This document shows, in pieces, positions 53,914-63,283 of a stretch of 64,000 bases of DNA. Positions within the stretch are counted from its first letter, which is position 1. Each line of letters opens with the position of its first letter. The DNA comes from Kushneria marisflavi (GTDB lineage: Bacteria; Pseudomonadota; Gammaproteobacteria; Pseudomonadales; Halomonadaceae), in assembly GCF_002157205.1 (NCBI RefSeq), contig NZ_CP021358.1, positions 1,426,001 through 1,490,000 of the forward strand, in the 5' to 3' direction. The position numbers and the translations under genes were made by a program. The notes beneath the pieces are model-generated. The model searched no databases and had not been told where the DNA came from. It was given only the letters and a program-made list of their open reading frames with translations.

Positions 53914-55101
53914 ATGTCAGACAATCGCGGCGTGGTTTACATGGGTGCAGGCAAGGTCGAAGTGCAGGACATTGCCTACCCGAAAATGGAAACGCCCAAC
54001 GGCAAGCCCATCGACCACGGAGTCATCCTGAAGGTGGTTTCCACCAACATCTGTGGTTCGGACCAGCACATGGTGCGAGGCCGCACCACCGCACCCCAGG
54101 GCATGGTACTGGGTCACGAAATTACCGGTGAGGTGATCGAGAAGGGCAGTGACGTCGAATTTCTTGATATCGGCGATATCGTTTCCGTCCCCTTCAACGT
54201 GGCCTGCGGCCGCTGCCGTACCTGTAAGGAAGGCCATACCGGCCTTTGCCTGCACGTCAATGACGACCGTGCCGGCGGTGCCTATGGCTACGTCGACATG
54301 GGTGGCTGGGTTGGCGGCCAGGCGCGCTACGTTATGGTGCCGTATGCCGATTTCAACCTGCTCAAGTTCCCGGATCGCGATCAGGCGATGAACCAGATTC
54401 GCGACCTGACCATGCTCAGCGACATTCTGCCGACCGGTTTCCACGGCGCGCTGAAAGCAGGCGTTGGCGCAGGTTCTACCGTCTATGTGGCCGGCGCCGG
54501 CCCGGTCGGCCTGGCCGCCGCAGCCTCTGCGCGTCTGCTGGGTGCTGCTGTGGTCATGGTGGGCGACTTCAACCACAAGCGTCTGGAACATGCCCGCAAG
54601 ATGGGCTTTGAGCCGATCGACCTGAACAAGCACGACCGTCTTGGCGAGATGATTGCCGCCGTCGTGGGCGAGCCCAGCGTTGACAGTGCCATCGATGCCG
54701 TCGGTTTCGAAGCCATCGGCCATGGCGGCAAGGAGCAGCCGGCCGTCGTCCTCAACCAGATGATGGAAGTCACTCGTGAAGGCGGCTCGATCGGCATTCC
54801 GGGCCTGTACGTGACCGAAGACCCGGGCGCGACCGAGAAAGCCGCACAGACCGGCAGCCTGAGCCTGCGTTTTGGTCTGGGCTGGGCGAAGGGTCACTCC
54901 TTCCATACCGGTCAGACACCGGTCGTTCAATACAACCGTCAGCTGATGCAGGCCATCCTGCACGGTCGCCTCAACATTGCCGAGATCGTCAATGCTCAGG
55001 TCATCTCGCTTGAAGATGCACCGAAGGGCTATGAGGAGTTCGATTCGGGCGTGGCCAGCAAGTTTGTGCTCGACCCGCACGGCATGCTGGGCGCTGCCTG
55101 A
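53914..55101 (+). CDS. fdhA: Glutathione-independent formaldehyde dehydrogenase
   Basis: A 395-residue zinc-dependent medium-chain dehydrogenase. Catalytic zinc ligands lie in TNICGSDQHMVRG (about residue 46) and GHEITGE (about 67); the structural four-Cys zinc site is CGRCRTCKEGHTGLC (about 97-111); the NAD motif is VYVAGAGPVGLAAAASARLLGA (about 190). It oxidises formaldehyde to formate with NAD, with a cofactor held tightly in the P. putida relative. It detoxifies formaldehyde from demethylation steps. The ATG at 53914 has an AGGAGG site 8 bp upstream. A strong terminator follows. Confidence 0.93.
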   Translation: MSDNRGVVYMGAGKVEVQDIAYPKMETPNGKPIDHGVILKVVSTNICGSDQHMVRGRTTAPQGMVLGHEITGEVIEKGSDVEFLDIGDIVSVPFNVACGRCRTCKEGHTGLCLHVNDDRAGGAYGYVDMGGWVGGQARYVMVPYADFNLLKFPDRDQAMNQIRDLTMLSDILPTGFHGALKAGVGAGSTVYVAGAGPVGLAAAASARLLGAAVVMVGDFNHKRLEHARKMGFEPIDLNKHDRLGEMIAAVVGEPSVDSAIDAVGFEAIGHGGKEQPAVVLNQMMEVTREGGSIGIPGLYVTEDPGATEKAAQTGSLSLRFGLGWAKGHSFHTGQTPVVQYNRQLMQAILHGRLNIAEIVNAQVISLEDAPKGYEEFDSGVASKFVLDPHGMLGAA

Positions 55102-55136
55102 TCGCAAGCTGTCCCATGCGCTGGTAGAGGCATGAC

Positions 55137-55174
55137 CAAAAACGCTCGTGACCATCGGTCATGAGCGTTTTTTA
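55137..55174 (+). terminator. Terminator of fdhA
   Basis: AAAACGCTCGTGACC pairs with GGTCATGAGCGTT (one mismatch) around ATC and is followed by TTTTTT. The A-rich left side may let it work in both directions. Confidence 0.88.
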
Positions 55175-55239
55175 ATGGCTACCGTTTGAACCATGATTCT
55201 CTTGTGGCGGGTATTAATGGCCATCGTCGATTGCCGCTC

Positions 55240-55277
55240 AAAAAAGAGGCGGCGCTCGGTACATCGAGCGCCGCCTC
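55240..55277 (-). terminator. Terminator of gbcB
   Basis: A perfect 13-bp stem GAGGCGGCGCTCG/CGAGCGCCGCCTC with a 6-base loop, followed on the minus strand by TTTTTT, 74 bp after the gbcB stop. Confidence 0.88.
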
Positions 55278-55350
55278 CGGCCCATTGAACGACATGGACA
55301 ATTCAAACGACACGGGCGGCTCGTTATCACCGCCCATGATTCACCCGATG

Positions 55351-56457
55351 TTAGAAATCCACCACCAGGTCGCTCTTGACGCGACTGCAGCACGACAGGA
55401 TGTAACCCTCTTCGATGTCTTCATCCGTAATACCGCCATTGTGATCCATATCGACCTCGCCTGACTTGAGCTCGACCCGGCAGGTGCCACAGATCCCCAT
55501 ACCGCAGGCCTTGGGGATATGCAGGCCCAGCTGGGCCGCCGCACTATGCACCGTCTCACCGGGCTGGATCTGGACGCTCTTGCCGGAGGACGCAAATTCG
55601 ACGGTCACCAAATCCGCCTCGTCGACGTTTTCGGCGGCTTCCTCGGCCATTTCGGCCATCTCGAGCGCTTCTTCCTTCACGTCGGCCGGCGTCGCACCAA
55701 ACAGCTCTTCATGGTAGTGATCCATGTCGTAGTTGTTGGCACGCAGGATGTTCTTGATCGCATTCATGTAGGGCACAGGGCCGCAGCAGAAGATCTCGCG
55801 CTCAAGGAAGTCAGGCGCCATGAGCTCGAGCATCGGCTGGGTCAAAAACCCTCGATAGCCGGCCCAGGCTTCGCCAATGTCCTCTTTTTTCTCACAGACG
55901 ATGTGCAGCTTGAACTCGGGGATACGCGAGAACATGTGCACGAGCTCACGGTGATAGATCACATCACGCGGGGCACGAGCGCTGTGGATGAACTCGACGT
56001 CCACGTTGGCATTGGTATCAAAAAACCAGCGCGTCATCGACATCAGGGGCGTGATGCCGACACCACCGGAGAGAAACAGGACCTTGTCGGCCGGGAAATC
56101 GATCGAGTTGAAGTTGCCGACCGGGCCATGGACGGCAATCTTGTCGCCGACGCTCATGTTGGCGTGCAGCCAGTTGGAAACCTTGCCGCCCGGCACCTGC
56201 TTGACGGTGATCGAGAAACTATAGGGGATGGAAGGCGAGCTGGAGATCGTATAGGAGCGCATGATCTGCTCTCCCTCGATTTCCAGTTCAAGCGTCACGA
56301 ACTGACCCGGCTTGAAAAAGAACAGGACGGGCTGTTCCGCCATGAAGCAGAAGGTGCGTACATCCCAGGTTTCCTGGATAATCTTGACGCAGCGAACCTC
56401 ATGGCGGCCGTTGGTCCAGGTCTGAGTTGTAACCGGATTGAAGTAGTTCATTGTCAT
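55351..56457 (-). CDS. gbcB: Glycine betaine demethylase reductase subunit
   Basis: A 368-residue electron-transfer protein: an FAD-binding ferredoxin-reductase domain (MRSYTISSSPS, about residues 65-75), an NAD domain (VLFLSGGVGITPLMSMTRW, about 120-138), and a C-terminal plant-type 2Fe-2S ferredoxin with CGMGICGTC and a last Cys in ILSCCSRV (about 315-357). It passes electrons from NADH to the Rieske oxygenase GbcA for removal of the first methyl of glycine betaine. It is divergent from gbcA, the usual arrangement. Confidence 0.93.
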   Translation of the reverse strand: MTMNYFNPVTTQTWTNGRHEVRCVKIIQETWDVRTFCFMAEQPVLFFFKPGQFVTLELEIEGEQIMRSYTISSSPSIPYSFSITVKQVPGGKVSNWLHANMSVGDKIAVHGPVGNFNSIDFPADKVLFLSGGVGITPLMSMTRWFFDTNANVDVEFIHSARAPRDVIYHRELVHMFSRIPEFKLHIVCEKKEDIGEAWAGYRGFLTQPMLELMAPDFLEREIFCCGPVPYMNAIKNILRANNYDMDHYHEELFGATPADVKEEALEMAEMAEEAAENVDEADLVTVEFASSGKSVQIQPGETVHSAAAQLGLHIPKACGMGICGTCRVELKSGEVDMDHNGGITDEDIEEGYILSCCSRVKSDLVVDF

Positions 56458-56814
56458 GATGTTTTCTGCCTGGCAGTGCCGCAGCTATTCGCTCGCCGAT
56501 CCGTGTTGACGACACGGTCCGACACCCTTTCAGTCTGGCATTCTGGTGACGCCTCTCGCACCAGGCTTGTCTGTCAGCGACACGCGCATACCTTTCACCC
56601 CCATTTTCTGTCTTTCATGGGCTTGTCAGGTCGTCGTGGCACTCTTTCATGTCGCGGGTAGACAACCGAAATCCATGGCCTTATACCACAATCGCCATCA
56701 ATCAAGATGGATCAGTTTTCCATGAGTGAATACCAGGTCTCACACAACAAATAACATCCGCTCAACCGTATTGTCGCTTTCCCTCACACAGCGACAATGA
56801 AAAGGATATTTGGT
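56458..56814. promoter_or_regulatory. Divergent gbcB/gbcA promoter region
   Basis: About 355 bp without a gene. The AT-rich part at 56685-56770 fits promoter sequence for gbcA. No regulator site could be assigned with confidence. Confidence 0.4.
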
Positions 56815-58101
56815 ATGGACATGACAGCTTCATATGGCCCGGATGATCCCCTGAACCAGGCCCGCCAGGCCGCGGCCGACCTGCTTCAGAACCGAAACCC
56901 CACCTACTCCCTGCCCCAGCCGTTTTATAACGACGCGCGTTTTTTCGCGCTCGATATGCAGGAAGTATTCGAAAAGGAATGGCTGTTCGCCGGCATGACC
57001 TGCGAGATCCCTTCCAAGGGTAATTTCATGACGCTGGAGATCGGCAGCAACCCGGTCGTCATCGTTCGTGGTGCCGAGGGTGTGGTTCATGCCTTCCACA
57101 ATGTCTGCCGTCACCGTGGCTCCAGACTGTGCACCAAGGAAAAGGGCAAGGTTGCCAAGCTGGTCTGTCCCTACCATCAGTGGACCTATGAACTCGATGG
57201 ACGACTGCTGTTTGCCGGCAGCGACATGGGCGTCGATTTCGACCTCAATCAGTTCGGTCTCAAGCCGGTCAATGTTCGCACTGCCGGTGGCTTTATCTTC
57301 ATCAATTTGAGCGAAGAGCCGCCCGTCATTGATGATTTCCTGGTTACGCTCGAGCACTACCTCGAGCCGTATGACATGGACAACGTCAAGGTGGCCACGC
57401 AAACCACCATCGTTGAACAGGCGAACTGGAAGCTGGTCATCGAGAACAACCGCGAGTGCTATCACTGCAACGGTGCACACCCGGAGCTGCTCAATTCGCT
57501 GATCGAATTCGATGACACGGAAGACCCCCGTGCCACCGACAAGTACAAGGAGCTGGTCACTCGCAAGCAGGCTGACTGGAACAATGAGCAGGTGCCCTGG
57601 CAGCTCAAGCGTTTCGGCAAGCGCAACCGCCTGACCCGCACCCCGCTGCTGGATAACGTGGTCTCCATGACCATGGACGGCAAACCGGGCTGCAAAAAAC
57701 TCATGGGTCGCCTGACCAGTCCCGACATGGGTTCGCTGCGCATTCTGCACCTGCCCAATTCGTGGAACCACTTCATGGGCGATCACGCCGTGGTCTTCCG
57801 CGTATTACCGCTGGGCCCGCAGCAGACCATGGTGACCACCAAGTGGCTGGTCCACAAGGATGCCGTTGAAGGTGAGGATTACGACGTCGAGCGCCTGCGC
57901 CACGTCTGGGATGCCACCAACGATCAGGACCGTCAGCTGGCTGAAGAAAACCAGCGCGGCATCAACTCGAAGGCGTATCAGCCCGGCCCGTACTCCGAAA
58001 CCTATGAGTTCGGCGTCATCGACTTCGTCAACTGGTACGGCGAGCGGATGCTGACCCATCTGGGCCATGAGGCCCCGGCACTGCATCTGGCCAAGGGCTG
58101 A
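56815..58101 (+). CDS. gbcA: Glycine betaine demethylase oxygenase (Rieske) subunit
   Basis: A 428-residue Rieske non-heme iron oxygenase. The Rieske cluster ligands are CRHRGSRLC (Cys, His) and CPYHQWTYE (Cys, His) at about residues 100-130. The mononuclear iron site lies in ENNRECYHCNGAHPE (two His, about 210-225), with the Asp nearer the C-terminus. It oxidatively demethylates glycine betaine to dimethylglycine with formaldehyde release. The ATG at 56815 is chosen because AAGGAT sits 7 bp before it; an earlier ATG at 56797 lies upstream of that site. A terminator follows. Confidence 0.93.
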   Translation: MDMTASYGPDDPLNQARQAAADLLQNRNPTYSLPQPFYNDARFFALDMQEVFEKEWLFAGMTCEIPSKGNFMTLEIGSNPVVIVRGAEGVVHAFHNVCRHRGSRLCTKEKGKVAKLVCPYHQWTYELDGRLLFAGSDMGVDFDLNQFGLKPVNVRTAGGFIFINLSEEPPVIDDFLVTLEHYLEPYDMDNVKVATQTTIVEQANWKLVIENNRECYHCNGAHPELLNSLIEFDDTEDPRATDKYKELVTRKQADWNNEQVPWQLKRFGKRNRLTRTPLLDNVVSMTMDGKPGCKKLMGRLTSPDMGSLRILHLPNSWNHFMGDHAVVFRVLPLGPQQTMVTTKWLVHKDAVEGEDYDVERLRHVWDATNDQDRQLAEENQRGINSKAYQPGPYSETYEFGVIDFVNWYGERMLTHLGHEAPALHLAKG

Positions 58102-58144
58102 GTCGAAAGCTGATCGACTCAGGTTAAAAGAGTGGTAAAACATC

Positions 58145-58184
58145 AAAGGGACTGGCCACGATCCGTGTGCCAGTCCCTTTTTTT
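58145..58184 (+). terminator. Terminator of gbcA
   Basis: GGGACTGGC (58148-58156) pairs with GCCAGTCCC (58169-58177), followed by seven T. Confidence 0.92.
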
Positions 58185-58199
58185 GTTTCGGCTCGCCGT

Positions 58200-58448
58200 T
58201 TATTTCGGCTCATTCAATGCCGGAAGCAGGTATTGATCGATGGCCTGACGCACCGACGGCAGCAGGATATCCGACCGGCTGACCAGCTCATCCACCAGCT
58301 CTTTCAGCCCCTCAACACCTTCTCCTCGATGCTTGCACAGGGCCATGCGCGCACAGGTATCCGGCCCTGCCCCCTCGGGGATATGGACGCCAAGTGCCAC
58401 CAGCCGCATGCGAAAATCATCACCATCAATCAGATCGACAATCATCAT
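58200..58448 (-). CDS. Small hypothetical protein between gbcA and the betaine transporter
   Basis: An 82-residue product beginning MMIVDLIDGDDFRMRLVALGVHIPEG, with a CARMALCKHRGEGVEGLKELVDELV helix and no membrane segment. I do not recognise the family. Its position within the betaine cluster and sound codon use suggest a real gene. A longer in-frame start at 58529 exists. It could be a small accessory protein of betaine metabolism, but nothing in the sequence shows it. Confidence 0.5.
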   Translation of the reverse strand: MMIVDLIDGDDFRMRLVALGVHIPEGAGPDTCARMALCKHRGEGVEGLKELVDELVSRSDILLPSVRQAIDQYLLPALNEPK

Positions 58449-58650
58449 CTTCACGCCCTCTTTTTGTTGCCCTTTGATCCATTCGATATTAAAGGCAATA
58501 GACGAATGGCGCGCTCGGCCGAGCGGCAATGGACATGTTGGCGTCGCTTTTAAATAAATGGCTTTTCAGGCTGAGACAAAGAATGCATAACAGCCGAAAA
58601 GGGGGCTGGTTGCACAATCATTTTTTGTATAACAACAAAGAGGACCGCGT

Positions 58651-60234
58651 ATGGATGACCAGAACTCATTACTGACGTCGGGCCAGGACAACAAGCAGAT
58701 GATGGGCATGGATTTTCACCATCCCGTCTTTCCGCTTTCTGCCGCCGCCATTCTTGCCTTTCTTATCTATGCCCTGATTTATCCTGATATGGCCAACGCC
58801 CAGCTGGGCCTGGCCAAGAACTGGTCGATTGAACATTTCGACTGGCTTTTCATGATTTCAGGCAATGTTTTCGTGATCTTTTGTCTGGCACTGATCGTGC
58901 TGCCGGTCGGTCGTATTCGACTGGGCGGCCAGAATGCCAGGCCCGAGTATTCCCGCATGTCGTGGTTTGCCATGCTCTTCGCCGCCGGTATGGGAATCGG
59001 TCTCATGTTCTGGAGTGTGGCCGAGCCTGTGGCCTACTATACCGACTGGTATGGCACCCCGCTTAATGCAGCGCCGCGCACACCGGAAGGCGCGAGTGCT
59101 GCCATGGGTGCCACCATGTTCCACTGGGGATTACACCCCTGGGCCATCTACGCCGTGGTGGGATTATCACTGGCCTTTTTTACCTATAACCGCGGCCTTC
59201 CCTTGACCCTTCGCTCGGTCTTCTATCCCATTCTTGGCAGGTATACCCGTGGCTGGGCCGGTCATGTCATTGATATTCTGGCTGTTCTGGCCACGGTCTT
59301 TGGTCTGGCTACCTCACTGGGCTTTGGCGCCTCTCAGGCAGCGGGTGGGCTTGCCTATCTCTTTAATGTGCCCAATACACTGGGCACTCAGCTGGCCATT
59401 ATCATTGTGGTCAGCGTGCTGACCCTGATTTCGGTCTGGCGCGGCATTGATGGCGGCGTGAAGCTTTTCTCCAACATCAACATGTTCATTGCCGCCCTGC
59501 TGCTGCTGTTTGTTCTTGCCGTAGCGCCCACGCTGACCGTGCTGGCAGGCATCGGGACAACGGCAATGGATTACGCGACCCACATCCTGCCGCTGTCGAA
59601 CTGGATCGGTCGCGATGACGGCACCTGGTATCATGGCTGGACCATCTTTTACTGGGCCTGGTGGATCTCCTGGTCACCCTTTGTCGGCATGTTTATCGCG
59701 CGCGTTTCAAAGGGCCGTACCGTCCGTGAATTTTTGATTGCCGTACTGTTGATTCCGACCGTAGTGACTCTCGTCTGGATGAGCACCTTTGGCGGGCTGG
59801 CGCTTTATCAGGTCACCAACAATATCGGCAAGCTGGCCAACGGTATCGATGATGTCTCACTGGCCATGTTCCACATGCTCGAACAGCTTCCCCTGTCCGG
59901 TGTGACCTCGTTTCTGGCCATTGTTCTGGTGCTGGTCTTTTTCATCACCTCGTCGGATTCGGGCTCGCTGGTCATCGACAACATCACGGCCGGCGGCAAG
60001 ACCGATACGCCGCGCGGTCAGCGTGTGTTCTGGGCCACCATGCAGGGCTCGATTGCCGGCGTGCTGCTCTACGGCGGCGGCACCACGGCCATGAGTGCGC
60101 TTCAGGCGGGTGCTGTTGCCACCGGGTTGCCCTTTACCGTAGTGCTGCTGTTGATGTGCGCCAGCCTCTATATGGGCCTGCATCGAGAGCTGTATGGGCC
60201 AAAGACATCGACCCGAGCTGCTCAGCCGCTTTAA
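58651..60234 (+). CDS. BCCT-family betaine/choline/carnitine transporter
   Basis: A 527-residue transporter with 12 predicted membrane segments. Family signatures include GMGIGLMFWSVAEPVAYY (about residues 112-129), the HWGLHPWAIYA substrate-region helix (about 158), and WTIFYWAWWISWSPFVGMFIAR (about 330-351; tryptophan box). It is short at the C-terminus, lacking the long osmosensing tail of BetP or BetT, so it is probably a catabolic uptake system rather than an osmosensor. It lies beside gbcA, so glycine betaine is the likely substrate. ATG at 58651 follows AAAGAGGA. Confidence 0.92.
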   Translation: MDDQNSLLTSGQDNKQMMGMDFHHPVFPLSAAAILAFLIYALIYPDMANAQLGLAKNWSIEHFDWLFMISGNVFVIFCLALIVLPVGRIRLGGQNARPEYSRMSWFAMLFAAGMGIGLMFWSVAEPVAYYTDWYGTPLNAAPRTPEGASAAMGATMFHWGLHPWAIYAVVGLSLAFFTYNRGLPLTLRSVFYPILGRYTRGWAGHVIDILAVLATVFGLATSLGFGASQAAGGLAYLFNVPNTLGTQLAIIIVVSVLTLISVWRGIDGGVKLFSNINMFIAALLLLFVLAVAPTLTVLAGIGTTAMDYATHILPLSNWIGRDDGTWYHGWTIFYWAWWISWSPFVGMFIARVSKGRTVREFLIAVLLIPTVVTLVWMSTFGGLALYQVTNNIGKLANGIDDVSLAMFHMLEQLPLSGVTSFLAIVLVLVFFITSSDSGSLVIDNITAGGKTDTPRGQRVFWATMQGSIAGVLLYGGGTTAMSALQAGAVATGLPFTVVLLLMCASLYMGLHRELYGPKTSTRAAQPL

Positions 60235-60264
60235 TTCGCTAAATCTTATATGCTCGACGCAGAA

Positions 60265-60296
60265 CAGGGCCGCCCTTCGGGGCGGCCCTGTTTTTT
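60265..60296 (+). terminator. Terminator of the BCCT transporter gene
   Basis: CAGGGCCGCC pairs with GGCGGCCCTG around CCTTCG and is followed by six T. Confidence 0.93.
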
Positions 60297-60410
60297 GGGC
60301 TCATGTCGCAAATGCCATGCCCCGTGACGCTGGCGCATATGAGGGATCGAAGCGCTCGCGACATGCTTTCCACACAAGCAATAAAAGACTCATAAAGCGG
60401 GAGCCCTTTC

Positions 60411-62153
60411 ATGGTCTATACCATCGCCATCCTGTGCAGCCTTGTTGGCTACTTCCTGATCGGTCATCTGGCCGGGCGGCGCGTCAAACATCTCGATGAC
60501 TACCTGGTGGCCGGGCGCAATGCCCCGACCTTTTTCATTCTGGGGACGCTGGTGGCCAGCTATCTGAGCACCAGCGCCTTTCTTGGCGAAACCGGCTTTG
60601 CCTATGATGGCTATCCCTTTGTGATGCTGATTTTCGCCGCCATCAGCACCTCGGGATGTCTGCTGGGCGCACTGGCCTTTGGCCGCTATTTGAGACGCAG
60701 CGAGGCCAGAACGGTGCCGGAGTTTTTCGGCAAGCGCTTCGATTCAAGGCGCGTGCAGATGATTGCGGGACTGACCACCGTGATCGGACTTGGGGCCTAT
60801 CTGGTCGGGGTCATGCAGGGCGCCGGCATCATGTTCTCGGAACTGACCGGCATGCCGTACTGGACCGGGCTGGTGCTGGTCTGGCTGACCTATACCGGCT
60901 TTATTCTCTACTCCGGTTCTCCCGGCGTGATGGTCACCGACACCATCATGTTCGTGATCTTCTCGCTGGCAGCGCTGGGCGGCTCGATCTATATCCTGCA
61001 GGATCTGGGCGGCTGGCACGGCGTGATCGAAGGGCTTTTAAGCCAGACCGACAAACCCGACATCGCCCTGTGGCATGGCGTACTGGAAGGGCCGGATGCC
61101 ACCTTCTCGACGCCGGGCGAAGCGCTGACATGGGGCATTACCCTGGGGCTGGTCTGGGCCGCGGTACTGGCCGCCAGTCCATGGCAGTCCAGTCGCTATC
61201 TCATGGCGCGCAACGAGCATGTCGTCATGCGTTCGGCCATGCTGACGGCCGTGGCACTGGCCGTGTTCTATGCCCTGATGATGATGACCGGCGCCGCCAT
61301 CAACCTGTACGACAGCGGGCTCGATGGCGAACGGGCCATGGTCTGGGCTTCACTCAACATCCTGCCGACCTGGCTGGGCGTGGTGATCCTCACCGGCGTG
61401 TTTGCCGCGGCGCTCTCTTCCTGCTCAACGTTTTTGTCGATCATCGGCTTTAGTATTTCCAACGATATCCTGCCGCCCAATCGCAGCGAAAAGGCCGCCA
61501 TGCGCGCCAGCCGCCTGTCGATTCTGGGGGCAGGGCTGATCTCGCTGATCATTGCCCTCTTTCAGTCGCCGGCGGTCATGGCCGTGGTCTGGTTTGCCGC
61601 CACCCTCTTTGCCTCGTCCTGGGGGCCGGTCGCGCTGATGAGCATCTGGAGCCGCCGGATTACGGCAGCCGGGGCTGGATGGGGGCTAACGGTAGGCTTC
61701 GTCGGCAATATCGCCCTATCGCTGATGGATCAGGCACAGTGGATCTCGCTGCCGGTTTATCTGCATCCGGTGGTACTCAGCACGGTGGCCGCACTGGTGG
61801 CGATCATCGTGGCCTCAAAACTGACCCGGGTCACTGACATTCAGCAGACGTATCGTGACTTTCTGCATGAGCATGACCGCGAGGTCAGCGCCACATGGAT
61901 TTCCGGCACACGTGTCATTGCCCTGTGTACCATGCTGTCTGGCGCAGGCATCGGCCTGTTCCTTTGGGTTCAGTACGCGACAACGCTTGAGTCGCTGGCC
62001 GAGCAGTTCGGCGTACCTGCACAGGCCATCACCGGAGGCTATATGCTGGCGGCTGGCTGCGGTGCGATGCTGTTGGCCGCCGGCAGCGCCGGGTACTGGG
62101 TGGTACGCAAGCGCGGTCAGCGTGCACCAAACATGCAGCCCGCCCGTTCCTGA
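60411..62153 (+). CDS. Sodium:solute symporter family (SSS) transporter
   Basis: A 580-residue membrane protein with about 13 segments. SSS features are YLVAGRNAPTFFILGTLVASYLSTSAFLGETGFAYDGYP (sodium-site region, about residues 27-65) and ALSSCSTFLSIIGFSISNDI (about 335-354; Ser pair in the Na2 site). The substrate cannot be told; relatives carry proline, acetate, pantothenate and others. It starts 176 bp after the BCCT gene with a terminator between, so it is a separate unit, though placement in the betaine cluster hints at a related organic solute. Confidence 0.88.
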   Translation: MVYTIAILCSLVGYFLIGHLAGRRVKHLDDYLVAGRNAPTFFILGTLVASYLSTSAFLGETGFAYDGYPFVMLIFAAISTSGCLLGALAFGRYLRRSEARTVPEFFGKRFDSRRVQMIAGLTTVIGLGAYLVGVMQGAGIMFSELTGMPYWTGLVLVWLTYTGFILYSGSPGVMVTDTIMFVIFSLAALGGSIYILQDLGGWHGVIEGLLSQTDKPDIALWHGVLEGPDATFSTPGEALTWGITLGLVWAAVLAASPWQSSRYLMARNEHVVMRSAMLTAVALAVFYALMMMTGAAINLYDSGLDGERAMVWASLNILPTWLGVVILTGVFAAALSSCSTFLSIIGFSISNDILPPNRSEKAAMRASRLSILGAGLISLIIALFQSPAVMAVVWFAATLFASSWGPVALMSIWSRRITAAGAGWGLTVGFVGNIALSLMDQAQWISLPVYLHPVVLSTVAALVAIIVASKLTRVTDIQQTYRDFLHEHDREVSATWISGTRVIALCTMLSGAGIGLFLWVQYATTLESLAEQFGVPAQAITGGYMLAAGCGAMLLAAGSAGYWVVRKRGQRAPNMQPARS

Positions 62154-62367
62154 TTCCTGCGCTATCAACACGCTTCCGGCCGGCCCTTCGGGGCCGGTTG
62201 TGGTGGTGGACGCCATCACTCGCTGTGGTGTCTCTTGAGATATCCGTCGATCAGTCCTGCCCTGGAGACTGCTCTCCCCAGATCAACTCGTTTGACACAC
62301 TCTTTTCAAATCGCATCCATTGAGTCCTTCAGCCCGTTCTGGATCACTTGTCGGCACGTCCAGAAAC

Positions 62368-62393
62368 GAAAACGCCCCGCCATCAGGCGGGGC
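62368..62393 (-). terminator. Terminator of the etfAB unit
   Basis: GCCCCGCC and GGCGGGGC around ATCA (62374-62393) followed on the minus strand by GTTTTCG. A second T-rich stretch on the plus side (62404-62419) may help it act in both directions. The rest of 62154-62473 has no gene; a GGCC-rich hairpin at about 62178-62198 follows the SSS gene. Confidence 0.78.
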
Positions 62394-62473
62394 ACAATGC
62401 GTTTTAATCCCTTTTTTTAACCAATGCCCGTGATCCCTTTCGCGCGTCGCCAATGGCAGCGCGCGGCAGGTTA

Positions 62474-63283
62474 TCAGCGCAAAACACCCTCTTCCCTGAG
62501 CAATTTGAAAATCGCCTCGGCACCCTGCTCAGGCGTGACATCAGTGAGGGTCTGTCCACCACCGCCGTCGGCTTTGGCTGCCGCCGCCTTGAAGCGGTCA
62601 CGGGCCGAGGAGGACTTGATAACCTTCAAACGCTTGGGCCGCTTGCGAGCCGGCTGAATCTGCCACTCGGTCAGCGGTGCATCGGCTTCGCTGGCATGCG
62701 GCAGAACTTCAAGTTCACCGCGACGCGCCGGGCCAAAGGCGCTCTGCCGGGCCGCCGGGGCGCTGGTATCCACTGTGGCGATCGCCGGCAGGCGCACGCG
62801 CAGACGGCGGCGCTTGCCACGCGGCAGAGCCTGAAGCACCGTGGCCACGCCCTTTTCGACCTTTTCGACGGCGGCCAGTCCGTTGATGACCGGCCAACCC
62901 AGCGCCTCGGCCAGCAGATAGGGCAGAATGCCGGAGCCTTCACCGGTTTCGGCGCGCGTACCGGTCAGCACTAGCTGTGGTGTACTGGTGCGCAGGGCAT
63001 CGGTCAGCACGGGCACCACATCGGCCTGAGGCATCTGCTCGAGCAGGCGAATCTCTTCGATACCCATCCCCAGATAGCCACGAATGGCCTCTTCATTGTT
63101 GCTGTCATGCTGGCCGGCGTGCATCAGACTGACCGAGGCACCCTTCAGGCTCAGCGCCATTTCCACGGCACGAGCGTCCTGATCGGCGCGACGCGTACGG
63201 GCCGTCAAGGGATGACGGCCGATCGAGACCAGCACGGCCACATCGAGTCCGGAAGCATTCGAGGATTCGGCGTTAAGCGGCAT
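62474..63283 (-). CDS. etfB: Electron transfer flavoprotein beta subunit (dimethylglycine catabolism type)
   Basis: A 269-residue EtfB-family protein: AVLVSIGRHPLTARTRRAD (about 16-34), the AMP-binding-type region VLTGTRAETGEGSGILPYLLAEALGWP (about 112-138), and a C-terminal Lys/Arg-rich extension ending GAEAIFKLLREEGVL. It passes electrons from flavin dehydrogenases to the quinone pool. The ATG at 63283 overlaps etfA by 11 bp. In Pseudomonas the homologous pair lies beside dgcAB and serves dimethylglycine demethylation; here dgcAB would lie to the right of the window. Confidence 0.88.
   Translation of the reverse strand: MPLNAESSNASGLDVAVLVSIGRHPLTARTRRADQDARAVEMALSLKGASVSLMHAGQHDSNNEEAIRGYLGMGIEEIRLLEQMPQADVVPVLTDALRTSTPQLVLTGTRAETGEGSGILPYLLAEALGWPVINGLAAVEKVEKGVATVLQALPRGKRRRLRVRLPAIATVDTSAPAARQSAFGPARRGELEVLPHASEADAPLTEWQIQPARKRPKRLKVIKSSSARDRFKAAAAKADGGGGQTLTDVTPEQGAEAIFKLLREEGVLR

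Noticed and set aside
53917-55155. 412-codon minus-strand open frame opposite fdhA
   Set aside because: Antisense shadow of fdhA, whose zinc and NAD motifs and ribosome site are clear.
55519-56661. 380-codon plus-strand open frame opposite gbcB
   Set aside because: Antisense shadow; gbcB carries the complete FAD, NAD and 2Fe-2S motifs on the other strand.
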